From NCBI RefSeq assembly GCF_028737315.1, contig NZ_JAQZAO010000005.1, positions 1 through 64,000 on the forward strand: a DNA stretch of 64,000 nucleotides, read 5' to 3'. Positions 40,819 through 51,322 of the stretch are shown in pieces. The DNA comes from Actinomycetospora lemnae (GTDB taxonomy: Bacteria > Actinomycetota > Actinomycetes > Mycobacteriales > Pseudonocardiaceae). Made by a program: the position numbers and the translations under genes. Position 1 is the stretch's first letter. Every line of letters starts with the position of its first letter. The notes beneath the pieces were generated by a model. That model was not told the origin of the DNA. It saw only the letters and a list, made by a program, of their open reading frames with translations, and searched no databases.

Positions 40819-41634
40819 GTGACCAACCGCGAAACCGACATCGAGGCTGCGCGAGGTGATCGCCTGCCGGGGGCGCGTGGAACGGGTGCGCTGCTGTGGC
40901 TACCTGGGTTGGCGGTCGCGCTCGGCGCGGCCATCGCCACCGCGCACGGGCTGTTCGAGGTCGCCGTCGCCGCCCGCGTCCCGACCGGGATCGCGTGGCT
41001 GTACCCGCTGATCACCGACGGGCTCGCGCTCGTCGCCTACGGCGCCACTGCCCGCCTGCGGGACGGCGCGGCCCGCTACGCCTGGGTCGTGGTCGTCTCC
41101 GCCGCCGGCCTCTCCGGGCTCGCCCAAGCCACCTACCTCGCCAGCGGCCCCACCGTCGAGGTCGCCCCCGGTCTGCGGTTCGGGGTCGGCGCCTGGCCCG
41201 CCGTCGCCGCGGCAGTGGTCGCCCACCTGCTCTACCTGCTCGCCGCGGCGAGCCCTCGCGGTGGTCAGCCCGAACCTGTTCATTGCCCATCGTTGAACGC
41301 CGGCGCTGTACAGACACAGGTCCGGCCCGGTGCCGTTCAGCCCGAGTCCGGGAAGAACGCGGACCCGCTGGTTCCCGGGCGCGCCGGCGACAGCGGCTCG
41401 GCTGTCCCGCCGCCGCGGGCAACGGCCTCGCCGGCCCGCGACCGGGCCGAGGCGGCCGCGTCGCGGCACGCCCAGCGTCACGGCGCCTGGCCGACCGTCT
41501 CCGAGCTCGAGACCACCGCCGAGGTCTCCCGCGGCACCGCCGCCGCCGCGCTCAAAGCGCTTCGAGACCGACCACTGCCCCTCCGTCTGATCAACACCAC
41601 CGAGAACGACCCCACCGACGAGGCCCAACCATGA
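40819..41634 (+). CDS. DUF2637 membrane protein
   Basis: 271 aa, GTG start. Four membrane segments in the first 140 residues (PGLAVALGAAIATAHGLFEVA, IAWLYPLITDGLALVAYGATARL, YAWVVVVSAAGLSGLAQATYLA, WPAVAAAVVAHLLYLLAAA) with the conserved TDGL motif of DUF2637. The C-terminal domain is an HTH (GAWPTVSELETTAEVSRGTAAAALKALR). This combination is frequent in actinobacterial integrative elements, possibly as a membrane partner of transfer. The stop overlaps a small coupled ORF. Confidence 0.85.
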   Translation: MTNRETDIEAARGDRLPGARGTGALLWLPGLAVALGAAIATAHGLFEVAVAARVPTGIAWLYPLITDGLALVAYGATARLRDGAARYAWVVVVSAAGLSGLAQATYLASGPTVEVAPGLRFGVGAWPAVAAAVVAHLLYLLAAASPRGGQPEPVHCPSLNAGAVQTQVRPGAVQPESGKNADPLVPGRAGDSGSAVPPPRATASPARDRAEAAASRHAQRHGAWPTVSELETTAEVSRGTAAAALKALRDRPLPLRLINTTENDPTDEAQP

Positions 41635-41882
41635 CCACACAGCAGCCGACCACGACGACCACGAGCAACAACCATGACCAAGACAAGAGCCAAGAACCAC
41701 GACCACTTCCCGACACCGATCACTACGCCGAACAGACGACACGACACGACCAACAGGACACTCGAACGAAAAGATCAAGGGAAAGATCAGAAGACGCACA
41801 CCGAGGCATCACGATCCGAGGGTCGCGGCCGGCCCTCCGGCCGGCCGCCAAGCGGCAAGGTCGCCGTCCACTGGACTGTTGA
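41631..41882 (+). CDS. Small hydrophilic coupled ORF (doubtful)
   Basis: 83 aa, ATG overlapping the upstream stop (ATGA). Thr/Gln/Arg-rich and of unusual composition, with no family. The DNA is clearly less GC-rich than its neighbours at 41,635-41,800, so the region may instead be a non-coding oriT segment. A second ORF in another frame (41674-41931) is equally possible. Confidence 0.3.
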   Translation: MTTQQPTTTTTSNNHDQDKSQEPRPLPDTDHYAEQTTRHDQQDTRTKRSRERSEDAHRGITIRGSRPALRPAAKRQGRRPLDC

Positions 41883-41924
41883 TCTTCACTGCTCGCGCGA
41901 GGGCCGTCCACGGAGGTGGTCCGG
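41635..41924. other. Candidate oriT region upstream of the relaxase
   Basis: 290 bp of relatively AT-rich, A/C-biased DNA ending in a GC hairpin (GCGGCCGG 41825-41832 and CCGGCCGC 41841-41848). Low GC, an inverted repeat and the position directly 5' of a MobF relaxase are typical of transfer origins. No nic consensus was recognised. Confidence 0.3.
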
Positions 41925-44900
41925 GTGCTGAGCGTCGCGACGGGCTACAACCCGGATTACCTGTTGCGCGAGGTCGCGACCGGGCGGGAGAACTACTACA
42001 CCGGCGCGGTCGCCGAGGGCGAGCCACCGGGACGTTGGTGGGGTGCGGGCGCCGAGACCCTCGGGCTGCGCGGCGAGGTCGACGCCCAGGACATGAGCGC
42101 GATCTACTCCCGATTCCTCGACCCCCGTGCTGAGGGCTTCCGCGACCCCGCCCGCTGGGACGAGCTCGGCGAGGACGCGACGCTCGGGCACGCCGGGCGG
42201 GCATACAAGTCAGCCGAGCAGTTGTACGCCGAGGCCCTCGAGCGCGAGCCGGGCGCCTCGGCTGAACGCCGCGATGAACTCCGTGTCGAGGCGAGCAAGG
42301 CGGTGCGGCAGAACGTCGCCTTCCTGGACCTGACGTTCAGCGTTCAGAAGTCGGTGACGCTGCTGCACACCGCGTTCGAAGCCGAGGAGGTCAAGGCCCG
42401 GAACGCCGGGCTCGAGCAGGAGGCCGCCGAGTGGGGCCGGCTGCGCGAGACCGTCGAAGACGCGATCTGGCGCGGCAACGACGCCGCCCTCTCCTATCTG
42501 CAGGAGCACGCCGGCTACGCCCGCGTCGGGCACCACGGCGGTGCCGCCGGCCGGTGGGTCGACGCGCAGAACTGGGTCGTCGCCAGCTTCTTCCAGCACG
42601 ACTCCCGCGACCACGACCCCCAGCTGCACATCCACAACGCCACCCTCAACCGCCAACACGCCGACGACGATGGGCAGTGGCGCACGCTGGACTCCCGCGC
42701 GATCCACCGGCTCAAGCCCGCGGCCGCCGCGATCGGGGAGCGCACCACCGACGAGGCGCTGATCCACGAGCTCGGGGTGGCGATGGCGATGCGCCCCGAC
42801 GGGATGGCCCGGGAGGCGACCGCGGTCGACCCCGGCTCGCGTGACATGTTCTCCTCCCGCGCCCACAAGATCAGCGGACGGGCCGCCGAGCTGATCGAGC
42901 AACTTGAAGCCTCCCAGGGGCGGGAGGCGACCGGTCTCGAGCGCGACCGCATCAAGCGGCAGGCCACCATGGCCACCCGCGCCGCGAAGTCCCACGGCGG
43001 CGAGACCCGCGAGCAGTTCCTCGCCCGCGTCGACGACGAGCTGCGCGCCGAGGTCACCGGCGGGCTCGCCGGGATCGCGCACGCCGCCCGCGCCCAGCAC
43101 GAGCAGGACCGCGCTGAGCCCGACAGGTTCACCGCGACCGAGGTGATCGAGGCGGCGCTGGAGGCCGTCCAGGCCAAGAAGACCAGCTTCACCCACGCCG
43201 ACGTCGTCCGGGAGATCAACGCACTCCTGCCCGACCACCTCGGCACCCCCGACGGCACCGACGTCGCGGTTTTGCTGCGCGGCCTGGCCGACCGGGCCAT
43301 CGCCCTGGTCGAGCAGGTCGAGCAGGTCGACACGGCGGCACCTGGTGAGGGTCTCGAGCCCGAGATGTTGCGGCGCCGGGACGGGTCCTCGGTCTACATG
43401 GCGCCGGGCGGACGCTCCTACGTCACCCGCGAGCACCTGCGCAGCGAGAACCGCCTGCGCGCGGCCACCGCCGCACGTGACGGGGTGCGGCTCACCCCGA
43501 GCGAGGCGGACCGGTTCGTCGAGCACCTCCGCGGCGAGGGCATCGAGCTCGGCGTCGACCAGGCCGCCGCCGTGACCGGGGTCCTCACCTCCGGCGCGCG
43601 CCTGGAGACCCTCATCGGGCCGGCGGGCACGGGCAAGAGCTTCGTCGTCGGCTCGCTCGCCCGCGCCTGGAGCGACCCCGCCCTCCGCCACCCGGAGGAG
43701 CCCGAGCGCCGTGTGTTCGGGCTGGCGACCGCCCAGCTCGCCGCCGACGTCCTCACCGAGGAAGGACTGACCACCGCGAACACCGCCCGCTGGCTGGCCA
43801 CCCAGCGCCGCCTCGACTCCGCCCGGGCGACCCACCGGCCCGCCCTCGACACGGACGAGCCCTGGCGGCTACGCCGCGGCGATCTACTGGTGGTCGACGA
43901 GTCCTCCATGGCCGACACCGCCGCCCTCGCCGCCGTCCACGCCTACGCCGACGAGGCCGGCGCCAAGCTGCTGCTCGTCGGCGACCCCCGCCAGCTCGGC
44001 GCCGTCGGCGCCGGCGGCGCCATGGACCTCGTCGCCCGATCCGGGGCGCGCTACGACCTCGCCGACGCCCGCCGCTTCACCCACGAGTGGGAACGCGACG
44101 CGTCGCTGCGCCTGCGCGCCGGCGACCCCGAGGTCATCAAGGACTACCACCGCCACGGACGGCTGCTCGACGCCGGCACTCTCGCCGAGGCCGAAGCATC
44201 CGCGGCCCGCGCCTGGCTGGCCGACACCCTCGCCGGCCACCGCTCCCTACTGGTCGTCGACACCAACGACGCCGCCGCTCGCGTCTCCTCCTCGATCCGC
44301 GACGAGCTCGTGCGCCTTGGCCGCGTCGACGAGCACGGCCTGCCGCTGCGCGACGGCACCACTGCCGGCGTCGGCGATGTCGTGCAAGGTCGGCGTCTCG
44401 CGTGGGAGCTCGCCGGCTACGAGGGCAACCTTCGCGGCCCGATCAACCGCGAGCACTACCGCGTCACCGGCGTCCGCGACGACGGCGCCCTCGCAGTCAA
44501 GGTCGTCGCCACCGACGAACCCTTCCACGCAGGAGCCGAGAGCGAAGGCGGTGCCGGAGAGGCCGAGGGGGAGAGGCTCGTGCTCCCACCCGAGTACGTG
44601 GCCGACCACCTGACGCTGTCCTATGCGGGCACCGTGCACGCCGCCGAGGGCGCCACCGTCTGGAGCGCCCATCCGGTGGTCACGCCCCGCACCGACCTCA
44701 ACGCTCTCTACGTGGGGCTCTCTCGCGGCCGCGAGGCCAACACCGCGCATGTCGCCACCCTCACCGGACCCGAGGACGCCGCCCACGGCTCCGAGACCGA
44801 CGTGGTGCACCGCGACCCGCGCGCCGTCTTCGCCACCATCCTCGACACCCGCGAGGCCACCGACGAGGCGCACCGGTCCGCCACCACCGCGCAGGAGGAC

Positions 44901-46564
44901 GCCGCCGCTCGAGCCGCGTCGGTGCAGACCGCGGGGGAGCGGTTCGCCGCCGTCGCCCACGACGCCGCCACCGAGCGCACCGCCCGCTGGCTCGACGCCC
45001 TCGTCACCCACGACGTCCTCGACCCAGGCGATCGGCAGCGGATCGCCGCCGAGGACGGCACGGCCGGGCTGACCCGGCTGCTGCGCCAGGCCGAGATCGC
45101 CGGCCACGACCCTGCCGAGGTCCTGCGCGGCGCCGTCGCCGACCGTCCCCTCGACGGCGCGCGCCGGGTCAGCGACGTCATCCAGGGCCGCATCCGCGCC
45201 GAGCACACCTCGAACCCGCCGGCGACACCTGGTCCGACTGGATGCCGCGCGACATCGACCCCGCCACCCACCGCTACCTCGCAGCGCTCGCCGAGGCCGC
45301 CGACACCCGCACCCGCGAGCTCGGTGAGCGGCTCGCCGCGCAGCCCCCGGCCTGGGCCACCCGCGCTCTCGGTGCGGTCCCCGACGACGACGCGGCCCGC
45401 GACACTTGGATGGTCCGCGCTGGCGCCGTCGCGGCCCACCGCGAGCTCGGCGGCCACCCGCTCGACGATGACGGCACGGCGAGGACGCAAGCACGCGACG
45501 ATCCCAGTGACGGGCGGCCTGCGAGCGCCACCGAGGTGCTCGGCTCCGCCCCGCCACGTGGGCACGTCGAGGCCCACGCCGCCTACCGCGCCGCGCACCG
45601 CGCCACGGGACTGCCCGACCACCAGCGCGACGAGCTCGAGTGCTCACCCGCCGGTCACCGCGTCCGGGTCCGGGCATGGGAGCGCGAACAGATCTGGGGC
45701 CCGGCCTACGTCGAGAACCTCCTCGCCGGCACCCGCCAAGCCGAAGTACGCCACCGGCAGACCGCCGAGCTGCGGCGCGCCGAGGCCGACACCGTGCCCG
45801 ACGACGCGCAGCGGGACCGCCTCACCCGCGAGGCCGACCACGCCGCCGCGCTGGCCGAGAGCCTGGGCCGCCACGGAACGACGCTCGAACAGCAGTCCCA
45901 GACCTACGCGCACTGGTACGCCGCCACTGCCATGACCCGCGCGCTCGGCGAGGCCTCCGCGCAGTATCTCGCCGAGCAGCACGCCGCCGACGAGCCTGAG
46001 CCAGCGGTCACCGCCGAGGAATGGCTCGCCCTCGACCGCGCCGCCCGCCGCGAGGACGACGTCCACCGCGACATCACCGTCATTGACGTTGACGAACGGC
46101 CTCGCAGCGACGAGCAGTGCATCGAGGCGGACTACGGCAACTCCCACCGGCCCGGCGAGCTCGATCGTGGCGAGGACGACGTCCAGGAGGACGACCCCGA
46201 CGCTGGCGAACCAGGCGACGAGTCCACGACGGACGACCGCAGCAATCGCGACGATGTGCCCCTGGCGGAGACCGACGTCCCCGACATCCGTGACACCGCC
46301 GACGGGACACCCAGTGGCGTCGACGAGGACAGCATCCACGCCCCCGACACCGACGAGGTTGGGGCCGCGGCCGCCCGCGCTCACGAAGCCGCCGCCGAGC
46401 TCCGCAACCGCGAAGCCCTCGAAGCCCGCCACGAGGCGGACGAGCGCGCGCAACAACTAGCCGCCTGGCACGAGGAGGACCAGCCCGCAGCCGAAGAGAC
46501 ACTCGACGTCAGCCACGACCAGGACATCGCCGACTCGGACGACTACGTCGACGCGGAGGTGTGA
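41925..46564 (+). CDS. MobF-family conjugative relaxase-helicase TraA, frameshifted
   Basis: About 1,546 aa if the two reading frames are joined. The GTG at 41925 follows GGAGGTGG. The TrwC-type relaxase domain has paired tyrosines (RENYYTG) near residue 23 and the metal-binding triad in HDSRDHDPQLHIHN near 230. The helicase has Walker A IGPAGTGKSFVVG, Walker B VVDESSMAD and VGDPRQLGAVG. It nicks oriT, pumps the strand and guides it to the coupling ATPase. The first frame reads to about 45,200 and then becomes meaningless, ending at 45,935. The native sequence continues in the -1 frame (HLEPAGDTWSDWMPRDIDP) to 46,564. One missing base near 45,205 explains this. The enzymatic domains are intact, so only the tail is lost. 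Confidence 0.88.
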
Positions 46565-47154
46565 TCCGGCCGACGAGGACCCGCTGGCCCGGTCCGATCA
46601 GCTTGCGGGCGAGTGAGCGCTTCGCGGATCATTGCCGCGCAGTCCCGCCGCAGCTCGGCCGACGCGCGGGAACCGTCCTCAAGGTGGCGCGGCAGTACCG
46701 GCGGCGTGTCATCGATGAGCCCCAGTGCCCAGCTCAGCGCGCGCCCAGCCCCGTCGGCGATGGCCGTCGTCCAGCCATAGGTCGACCACTGTCCCCACCA
46801 CAGCCGTCGCTCGGCGTTGTCGAGCCGGGCGATCCCGGCCTCGCGCCACCACCCGGGGTCGGGGTACGGCTCGCCGCGCGACACCGCCCCACACACGATG
46901 AGCTCGCCCATCGCCCGCCACTGCGTGGGCGCCCCGACATCGCCAGTGGCCGGCGCGGTCATGTGCACCCCACCGACCCAGGCGAGCGCGCACTGCGCCC
47001 CGTGGACCTCGGGGGACTTACCGCGCCTCACGTAGGTCCACAGCAGGCCGTGCTCCATCCACATGAACTGCGAGAGCGGCCGAGCGACCCAGCCGGGCAC
47101 CATGCGGACCCGTGGCGTTCCCGTGACCCGCGGCGCGTCGCCACCCACACCCAT
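46543..47154 (-). CDS. Hypothetical protein closing the transfer region
   Basis: 203 aa from ATG 47154 with GAGGGGA. Trp-rich middle (GWWREAGIARLDNAERRLWWGQWSTYGW) and VHMTAPATGDVGAPTQWRAMGELIVCG. Not recognised; no membrane segment. Convergent with traA and overlapping its corrected end by 22 bp. It is the last gene that looks like part of the element. Confidence 0.6.
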   Translation of the reverse strand: MGVGGDAPRVTGTPRVRMVPGWVARPLSQFMWMEHGLLWTYVRRGKSPEVHGAQCALAWVGGVHMTAPATGDVGAPTQWRAMGELIVCGAVSRGEPYPDPGWWREAGIARLDNAERRLWWGQWSTYGWTTAIADGAGRALSWALGLIDDTPPVLPRHLEDGSRASAELRRDCAAMIREALTRPQADRTGPAGPRRPDHTSAST

Positions 47155-47584
47155 GACTGGTCCCCTCAGGCGTCGGGAAGGCCGACGTGTCACGCAGAAC
47201 TTCTGCGAGAGCGAGTGTGCGCTCGCACCCCGACATCGCGTCATTGCTGGCGTTGCTCCCCGGACGCGGAGTTCGGGCTGCCGCACGGGACAGGTGCGAA
47301 AGATCGCCTCTCCGCAGTTGGCAGCGAATGACGGTCGCGCCGCGGAATCGGAGATCCGACGAGCGCTCAGGGGCTGCCCGGCGTGGCGCGGACCCGCCTG
47401 CCCGTCAAGGGACAACCGGTGGGACCTGAGCCGACACGAGGCCCGTTTCCGGCCCGTCCGGCAGGAACCTCAGGGTGCGAGGCGGAGCAGGCCCGCTGAG
47501 CCCCTGAGGTGGGTACTGACGGCCCTGGTCCCCGGCGTCTCGTCGGCGAGGCTCGGCTGCGTTGCTCCGTCGAGGGAGGCGTCG
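47155..47584. other. Intergenic region at the border of the two accessory zones
   Basis: 430 bp. No gene, tRNA fragment or direct repeat of the tRNA-Ala end is visible. A good GGGAGG lies before the broken ligase gene. Confidence 0.45.
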
Positions 47585-48963
47585 ATGGGCCGCGAGTCGA
47601 CACCGCGCCGACTCCGCAACTCCACGCTGGTGCTGCGGGTCCTGGCTCGTCGTCAGCGGCTGCGGCGGCGCGATCATTGGAGCAGGGCGGCGTTGCTCGC
47701 CCACCAGTCCCGCGCGCTCGCCGAGCTGCGGGCGTTCGCCGGTGATCGGTCACCGTTCTACCGACGGTTCCACCGCGGGATGGGTGATGCCGCTCGGCGA
47801 GCTACCGGTCCTGACCAAGGCGCTGGTCATGGAGCACTTCGACGAGGTCTGTACCCGACCGGAGGTCCGCATCGCCGACGTGGAGCGCTATCTGCGGGCT
47901 GCTTCGGTCGACGAGCTCCTGGACGGCCGCTACTACGTCGCGGCCACGGCCGGCACGACGGGTCGACGGGGCGTGTTTGTGTGGAGCCCTGCGGAGTGGG
48001 TGAACGTCGTCGCGTCCTACAACCGAGCCTTCGACTGGGCCGGCTCCACCGCCGGGCTGACGCGTCGGATCAGGACCGCGGTGGTGAGCTCGACGAATCC
48101 CTCTCACCAGTCGGTCCGGGTGGGCGCCTCGGTGCACAGTCGTTGGGTGCCGACCCTGCGCCTGGACGCCGGGGACCCCTTGCCGACCCTCGTCGACCGT
48201 CTCCACGACTGGCAGCCGGAGCTGTTGATCGGTTACGCCTCGATCTTGCGCCGTCTGGCCGTCGAGCAGCTCGCCGCTCGCCGCTCGCCTCACCATCGCG
48301 CCCCGGTTCGTGTTCAGCGCGTCGGAGGTGCTCACCACGTCCACCCGAACGCTGATCGAACGCGCCTGGGGCCGCCCGCCCCACGACGTCTACGCAGCGA
48401 CCGAGGCCTCCGGCATCGCCGCGGAGTGCGGCGAGCACCGGGGGATGCACGTGTTCGACGACCTCGTCGTGCTCGAGGTCGTCGACGAGGACAACCGGCC
48501 CGTACCCCCCGGCCGGTACGGGGCGAAGGTGCTGGTCAGCGTCTTGTTCTCCCGCACGATGCCGCTGATCCGCTACGAGATGAGCGACAGCGTGCAGTTG
48601 GCCGCTGATGCCGACTGTGCGTGCGGACGCCCGTACACGTTGCTCGGGGGCATCCAGGGCCGCGTCCAGGAGGCACTGCGCTTCCCGACGTCCGACGGCG
48701 CCACCCGTGAGGTGCAGCCCGTGACGTTCCACCACGTGATGGACACCGTCACGGCCGCGGGCTGGCAGATCGTCCAACGGGCGGCCGGCCTCGAGGTCCT
48801 GCTCGCCCGACCCGTCGACGTCGACACGTCGGTCCTGGCGGCCTCCCTGAGCGCGGTCCTGGAGGCCCAGGGCGTCGTTGCGCCCACGGTGACGGTCCGC
48901 GCCGTGGAGACCATTCCCCATACCGCTCTGGGAAAGGCACCCCTGATCGTGCGAGGAACCTAG
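47585..48963 (+). pseudogene. PaaK/CapK-like adenylate-forming ligase, two frameshifts
   Basis: Collinear with the intact ligase at 57,851-59,287. Three frames must be joined: 47,585 to ~47,785 (STLVLRVLARRQRLRRRDHW, FYRRFHRG), then to ~48,295 (PLGELPVLTKALVMEHFDE, ATAGTTGRRGVFVW), then to 48,963 (FSASEVLTTSTRTLIERAW, PHDVYAATEASGIAAECG, TALGKAPLI). Each junction equals a +1 shift. Nothing large is missing, so the inactivation looks recent. The family activates carboxylic acids as adenylates; CapK-like members occur in polysaccharide loci. The substrate is unknown. Confidence 0.85.
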
Positions 48964-49223
48964 GACGTGGCGCGCGGACGTGTGTCAGCGGTGATGACGT
49001 CCACACGACGTCGGTATTCCTCTTCGTCGATCTCTCCGCGCGCGAAGCGCTCGTCGAGGAGCCGCCGGGGCGTCGGACGATCGGTGCTGACCTGACCCGC
49101 CCGCCCGATGTAGCGGACCAGTGCGACGATCCCGAAAATGATCAATGCCCAGAACAGCACCATGCTGATGGTCATGAGTCCGTAGCCCCACCCGTTCATG
49201 CCGGGGCCGTACCACCACATCAT
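48960..49223 (-). CDS. SHOCT domain membrane protein
   Basis: 87 aa. ATG with GGGAGG upstream. MMWWYGPGMNGWGYGLM and one membrane segment (SMVLFWALIIFGIVALVRYI) are followed by a SHOCT motif (RRLLDERFARGEIDEEEYRRR). Such proteins are common beside heavy-metal ATPases in actinobacteria, which fits the copA-type gene at 53,587. The end overlaps the broken ligase by 4 bp on the opposite strand. Confidence 0.85.
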   Translation of the reverse strand: MMWWYGPGMNGWGYGLMTISMVLFWALIIFGIVALVRYIGRAGQVSTDRPTPRRLLDERFARGEIDEEEYRRRVDVITADTRPRATS

Positions 49224-49946
49224 GTCCTCGACCTCCCACGCCGTCGCTCGTCGTCGCCGGCCCCGCCGGCCGCTGCTGTCGCGCAGGACCCGCGCCCTCG
49301 GCCGGACGAGGGCGAGCCTCGGCGGGGATCGAACGGTGGGGCAGGGCCCTGCGTCGGCCGCACGGCGAGTCGAAGGACCCTCGTCCGGGACGCCATCGGT
49401 CCCTGTGCGGACGAACTCGCAGGTGGTGAGGATCGACGGCAACCCGCCAGACCGAGTGCGCCGGCGAGGGGAGGCCGTCGATGAGCACCAACGAGGTCGC
49501 GGTGCTGGTCGCACACCCACCGCGCCGAGGGTCCGCGCAAAACGCGTTCCGTTCACCCGGCGAGCCCACCGTCGAGGGCCACCCGCGCTGTCTGCGCTCG
49601 CCGCCTGATCCTGATTCGACCGCCACGCCGTCGAGCGACCAACGGGCTGCCGGCCATCGAGGTCGTCGCCTCCCGCAAAGCCTCGGCGTGCGGTCTGCCC
49701 CGCGTGTCGGACGTCCACGAGCAGGTGCAGCGAGCCCAACGGGACCACCCATCCGTGCCGGCCACCACCCGGCCACTCCCGTGAGGCAGAAGCTCATGCA
49801 CGCCGACATCCCGCAACCCCGCGACGCCGGTGACCGAACGGATTCCTCCCGTACCGCTCTCGCCGACCGAAGCCTCCTCACCCCGGGCGCAGCTCTGAAC
49901 TTCTTCGCCCGGCGACTCACCAACCGTCTCCCGGTCGCCACCTCAG
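49224..49946. other. Gene-poor region, probable relic sequence
   Basis: 723 bp with no complete gene. Short fragments resemble decayed coding DNA (a + strand stretch reading LPAIEVVASRKAS near 49,655 recalls HMG-CoA lyase), but none is convincing. It presumably includes the SHOCT promoter. Confidence 0.4.
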
Positions 49947-50861
49947 ATGGCGAGCGCCTACTCCAGGACGGCGACCTCGACGAGGGCTCGAGCCGGGAGG
50001 ACGAGGCGGTCGTCGCGCCGAGTGCGGACCGCCTTCGGCGGGCGCAGAGGCGCCTTCATCGTCACCGCGATCAGGTCCGCAACGTTGCCGAGCAACGTCC
50101 TGACGGCGGTCGGGCTTCATCAGAGTGAGCAGCGGCTCATCGCGGATGCCGCCCACTACTGGGCTGACCAGACTGCGACGACCTGGGAGAACGACTCTCA
50201 TTGGTGCGGCCGGAGCGTCATCGACGAGGACATGTTCAGGCGCATCGGCTCAGCGAACACCTCACTGTTCGACCGACTGGTGACGACGGTCGGCCACGGC
50301 AAGCGCCTGGGTCGAGTGCTCGAGTGGGGAGTCGGGGGCGGGGCCAACGCCGTGCGGTTCGCGCCGCGCGCGGACAGCTTCATCGCCTTGGACGTCAACC
50401 CCGCGTCCACCTCCGAAGCGGCGCGGCGCGTGGAGGGGGTGTGCGACACCCCGGTCACCGAGGTGGTCATCGACCTCGCCGACCCGGAATCGGCTCGTCA
50501 GTGGGTCCCGGACGAGAGCCTCGACCTGTTCGTCTGCCTCTACGTCCTCGAACTCGTCCCCACTCCCGAGTACGGGATGCGGCTGATGCACATCGCGCGG
50601 ACGATGCTTCGGCCCGGCGGGCTCGCGTTCGTCCAGATCAAGTACGAAACCGGGTCCTTGTCGACGCGTCCTTTCCGTCGGAACTACGGCCGCAACTCGG
50701 CAAACATGACGACCTACTCCCTGGACGGATTCTGGAATGCCGTGGCCGATGTCGGGCTTGAGCCCGTCGCCATGGTCCTCGTCCCCGAAAACGATCTCGA
50801 CCGACGCTATGCCTATCTCCTCTTTCGCAAGGAGCTTGAACCGGTGGATGGCACCACTTAG
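49947..50861 (+). CDS. Class I SAM-dependent methyltransferase
   Basis: Up to 304 aa. Motif I is GRVLEWGVGGGANAVRFAP, followed by ALDVNPAS, DLFVCLYVLELVPTPEYG and MLRPGGLAFVQIKYETG, a complete Rossmann methyltransferase. The start is unclear: the first ~40 residues from ATG 49947 are basic low-complexity, and true homology begins near SEQRLIADAAHYWADQ, so a shorter form or a truncated 5' end is possible. Its place near a ligase and an alpha/beta-hydrolase suggests cell-envelope or natural-product modification, but the substrate is unknown. Confidence 0.75.
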   Translation: MASAYSRTATSTRARAGRTRRSSRRVRTAFGGRRGAFIVTAIRSATLPSNVLTAVGLHQSEQRLIADAAHYWADQTATTWENDSHWCGRSVIDEDMFRRIGSANTSLFDRLVTTVGHGKRLGRVLEWGVGGGANAVRFAPRADSFIALDVNPASTSEAARRVEGVCDTPVTEVVIDLADPESARQWVPDESLDLFVCLYVLELVPTPEYGMRLMHIARTMLRPGGLAFVQIKYETGSLSTRPFRRNYGRNSANMTTYSLDGFWNAVADVGLEPVAMVLVPENDLDRRYAYLLFRKELEPVDGTT

Positions 50862-51267
50862 GGCCCTCGGTGGTGGGCCACGAGGCGGCGGCCGAGGGCA
50901 GGATCAGGCCGGCGGCCGAGGCCGCAGAACTCGTCGATGGTCCGGGAAGGATGCGCCGCGACGTCTGCGACGACCGCGAAGGCCGCGATTTTCGTGAGCG
51001 CGTAGGCGGCCCGGTAGAAAGAGCAACACCGGTAGGTCGTCCGGGTGCGGGTGGTCACGGTGATGATGATCAGGAGTAGCCACCCTGGGAGGCCGTCGAG
51101 CAGGCGAGCAGTCGCAGGACGGAGGTCTGGGCAAACGCGGCGAGGTTGCCCAACGTCATGCTGATGGCGGCGCTCACCGCGACGAGCAGTGGCCAGGGCA
51201 CGATCGCTTCCGCCCCAACGGGAGAGCGGAGTTGGCGGGACGCTCGGTAGGGACTCGCGCGGGCCAC
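50858..51267 (-). pseudogene. NuoN-like (NADH dehydrogenase subunit N) relic
   Basis: Two frames carry adjacent parts of an antiporter-like NuoN/Mrp subunit: ISMTLGNLAAFAQTSVLRLLACSTASQGGY, then YALTKIAAFAVVADVAAHPSRTIDEFCGLGRR after a frameshift near 51,075. Both ends are missing. A respiratory subunit fragment here is clear evidence of decay and rearrangement. Confidence 0.7.
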
Positions 51268-51322
51268 CTACCGCGCATGCCACCCGCGCGCCAGTATTGA
51301 TCGGGGCGCAGAGGAGCACCTG

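Noticed and set aside
45195-45240. Programmed -1 frameshift in traA
   Set aside because: No slippery heptamer or downstream pseudoknot recognised; mutation or sequencing error is simpler.
49600-49790. HMG-CoA lyase fragment
   Set aside because: Only a short IEVVASRKAS-like stretch; insufficient to call.
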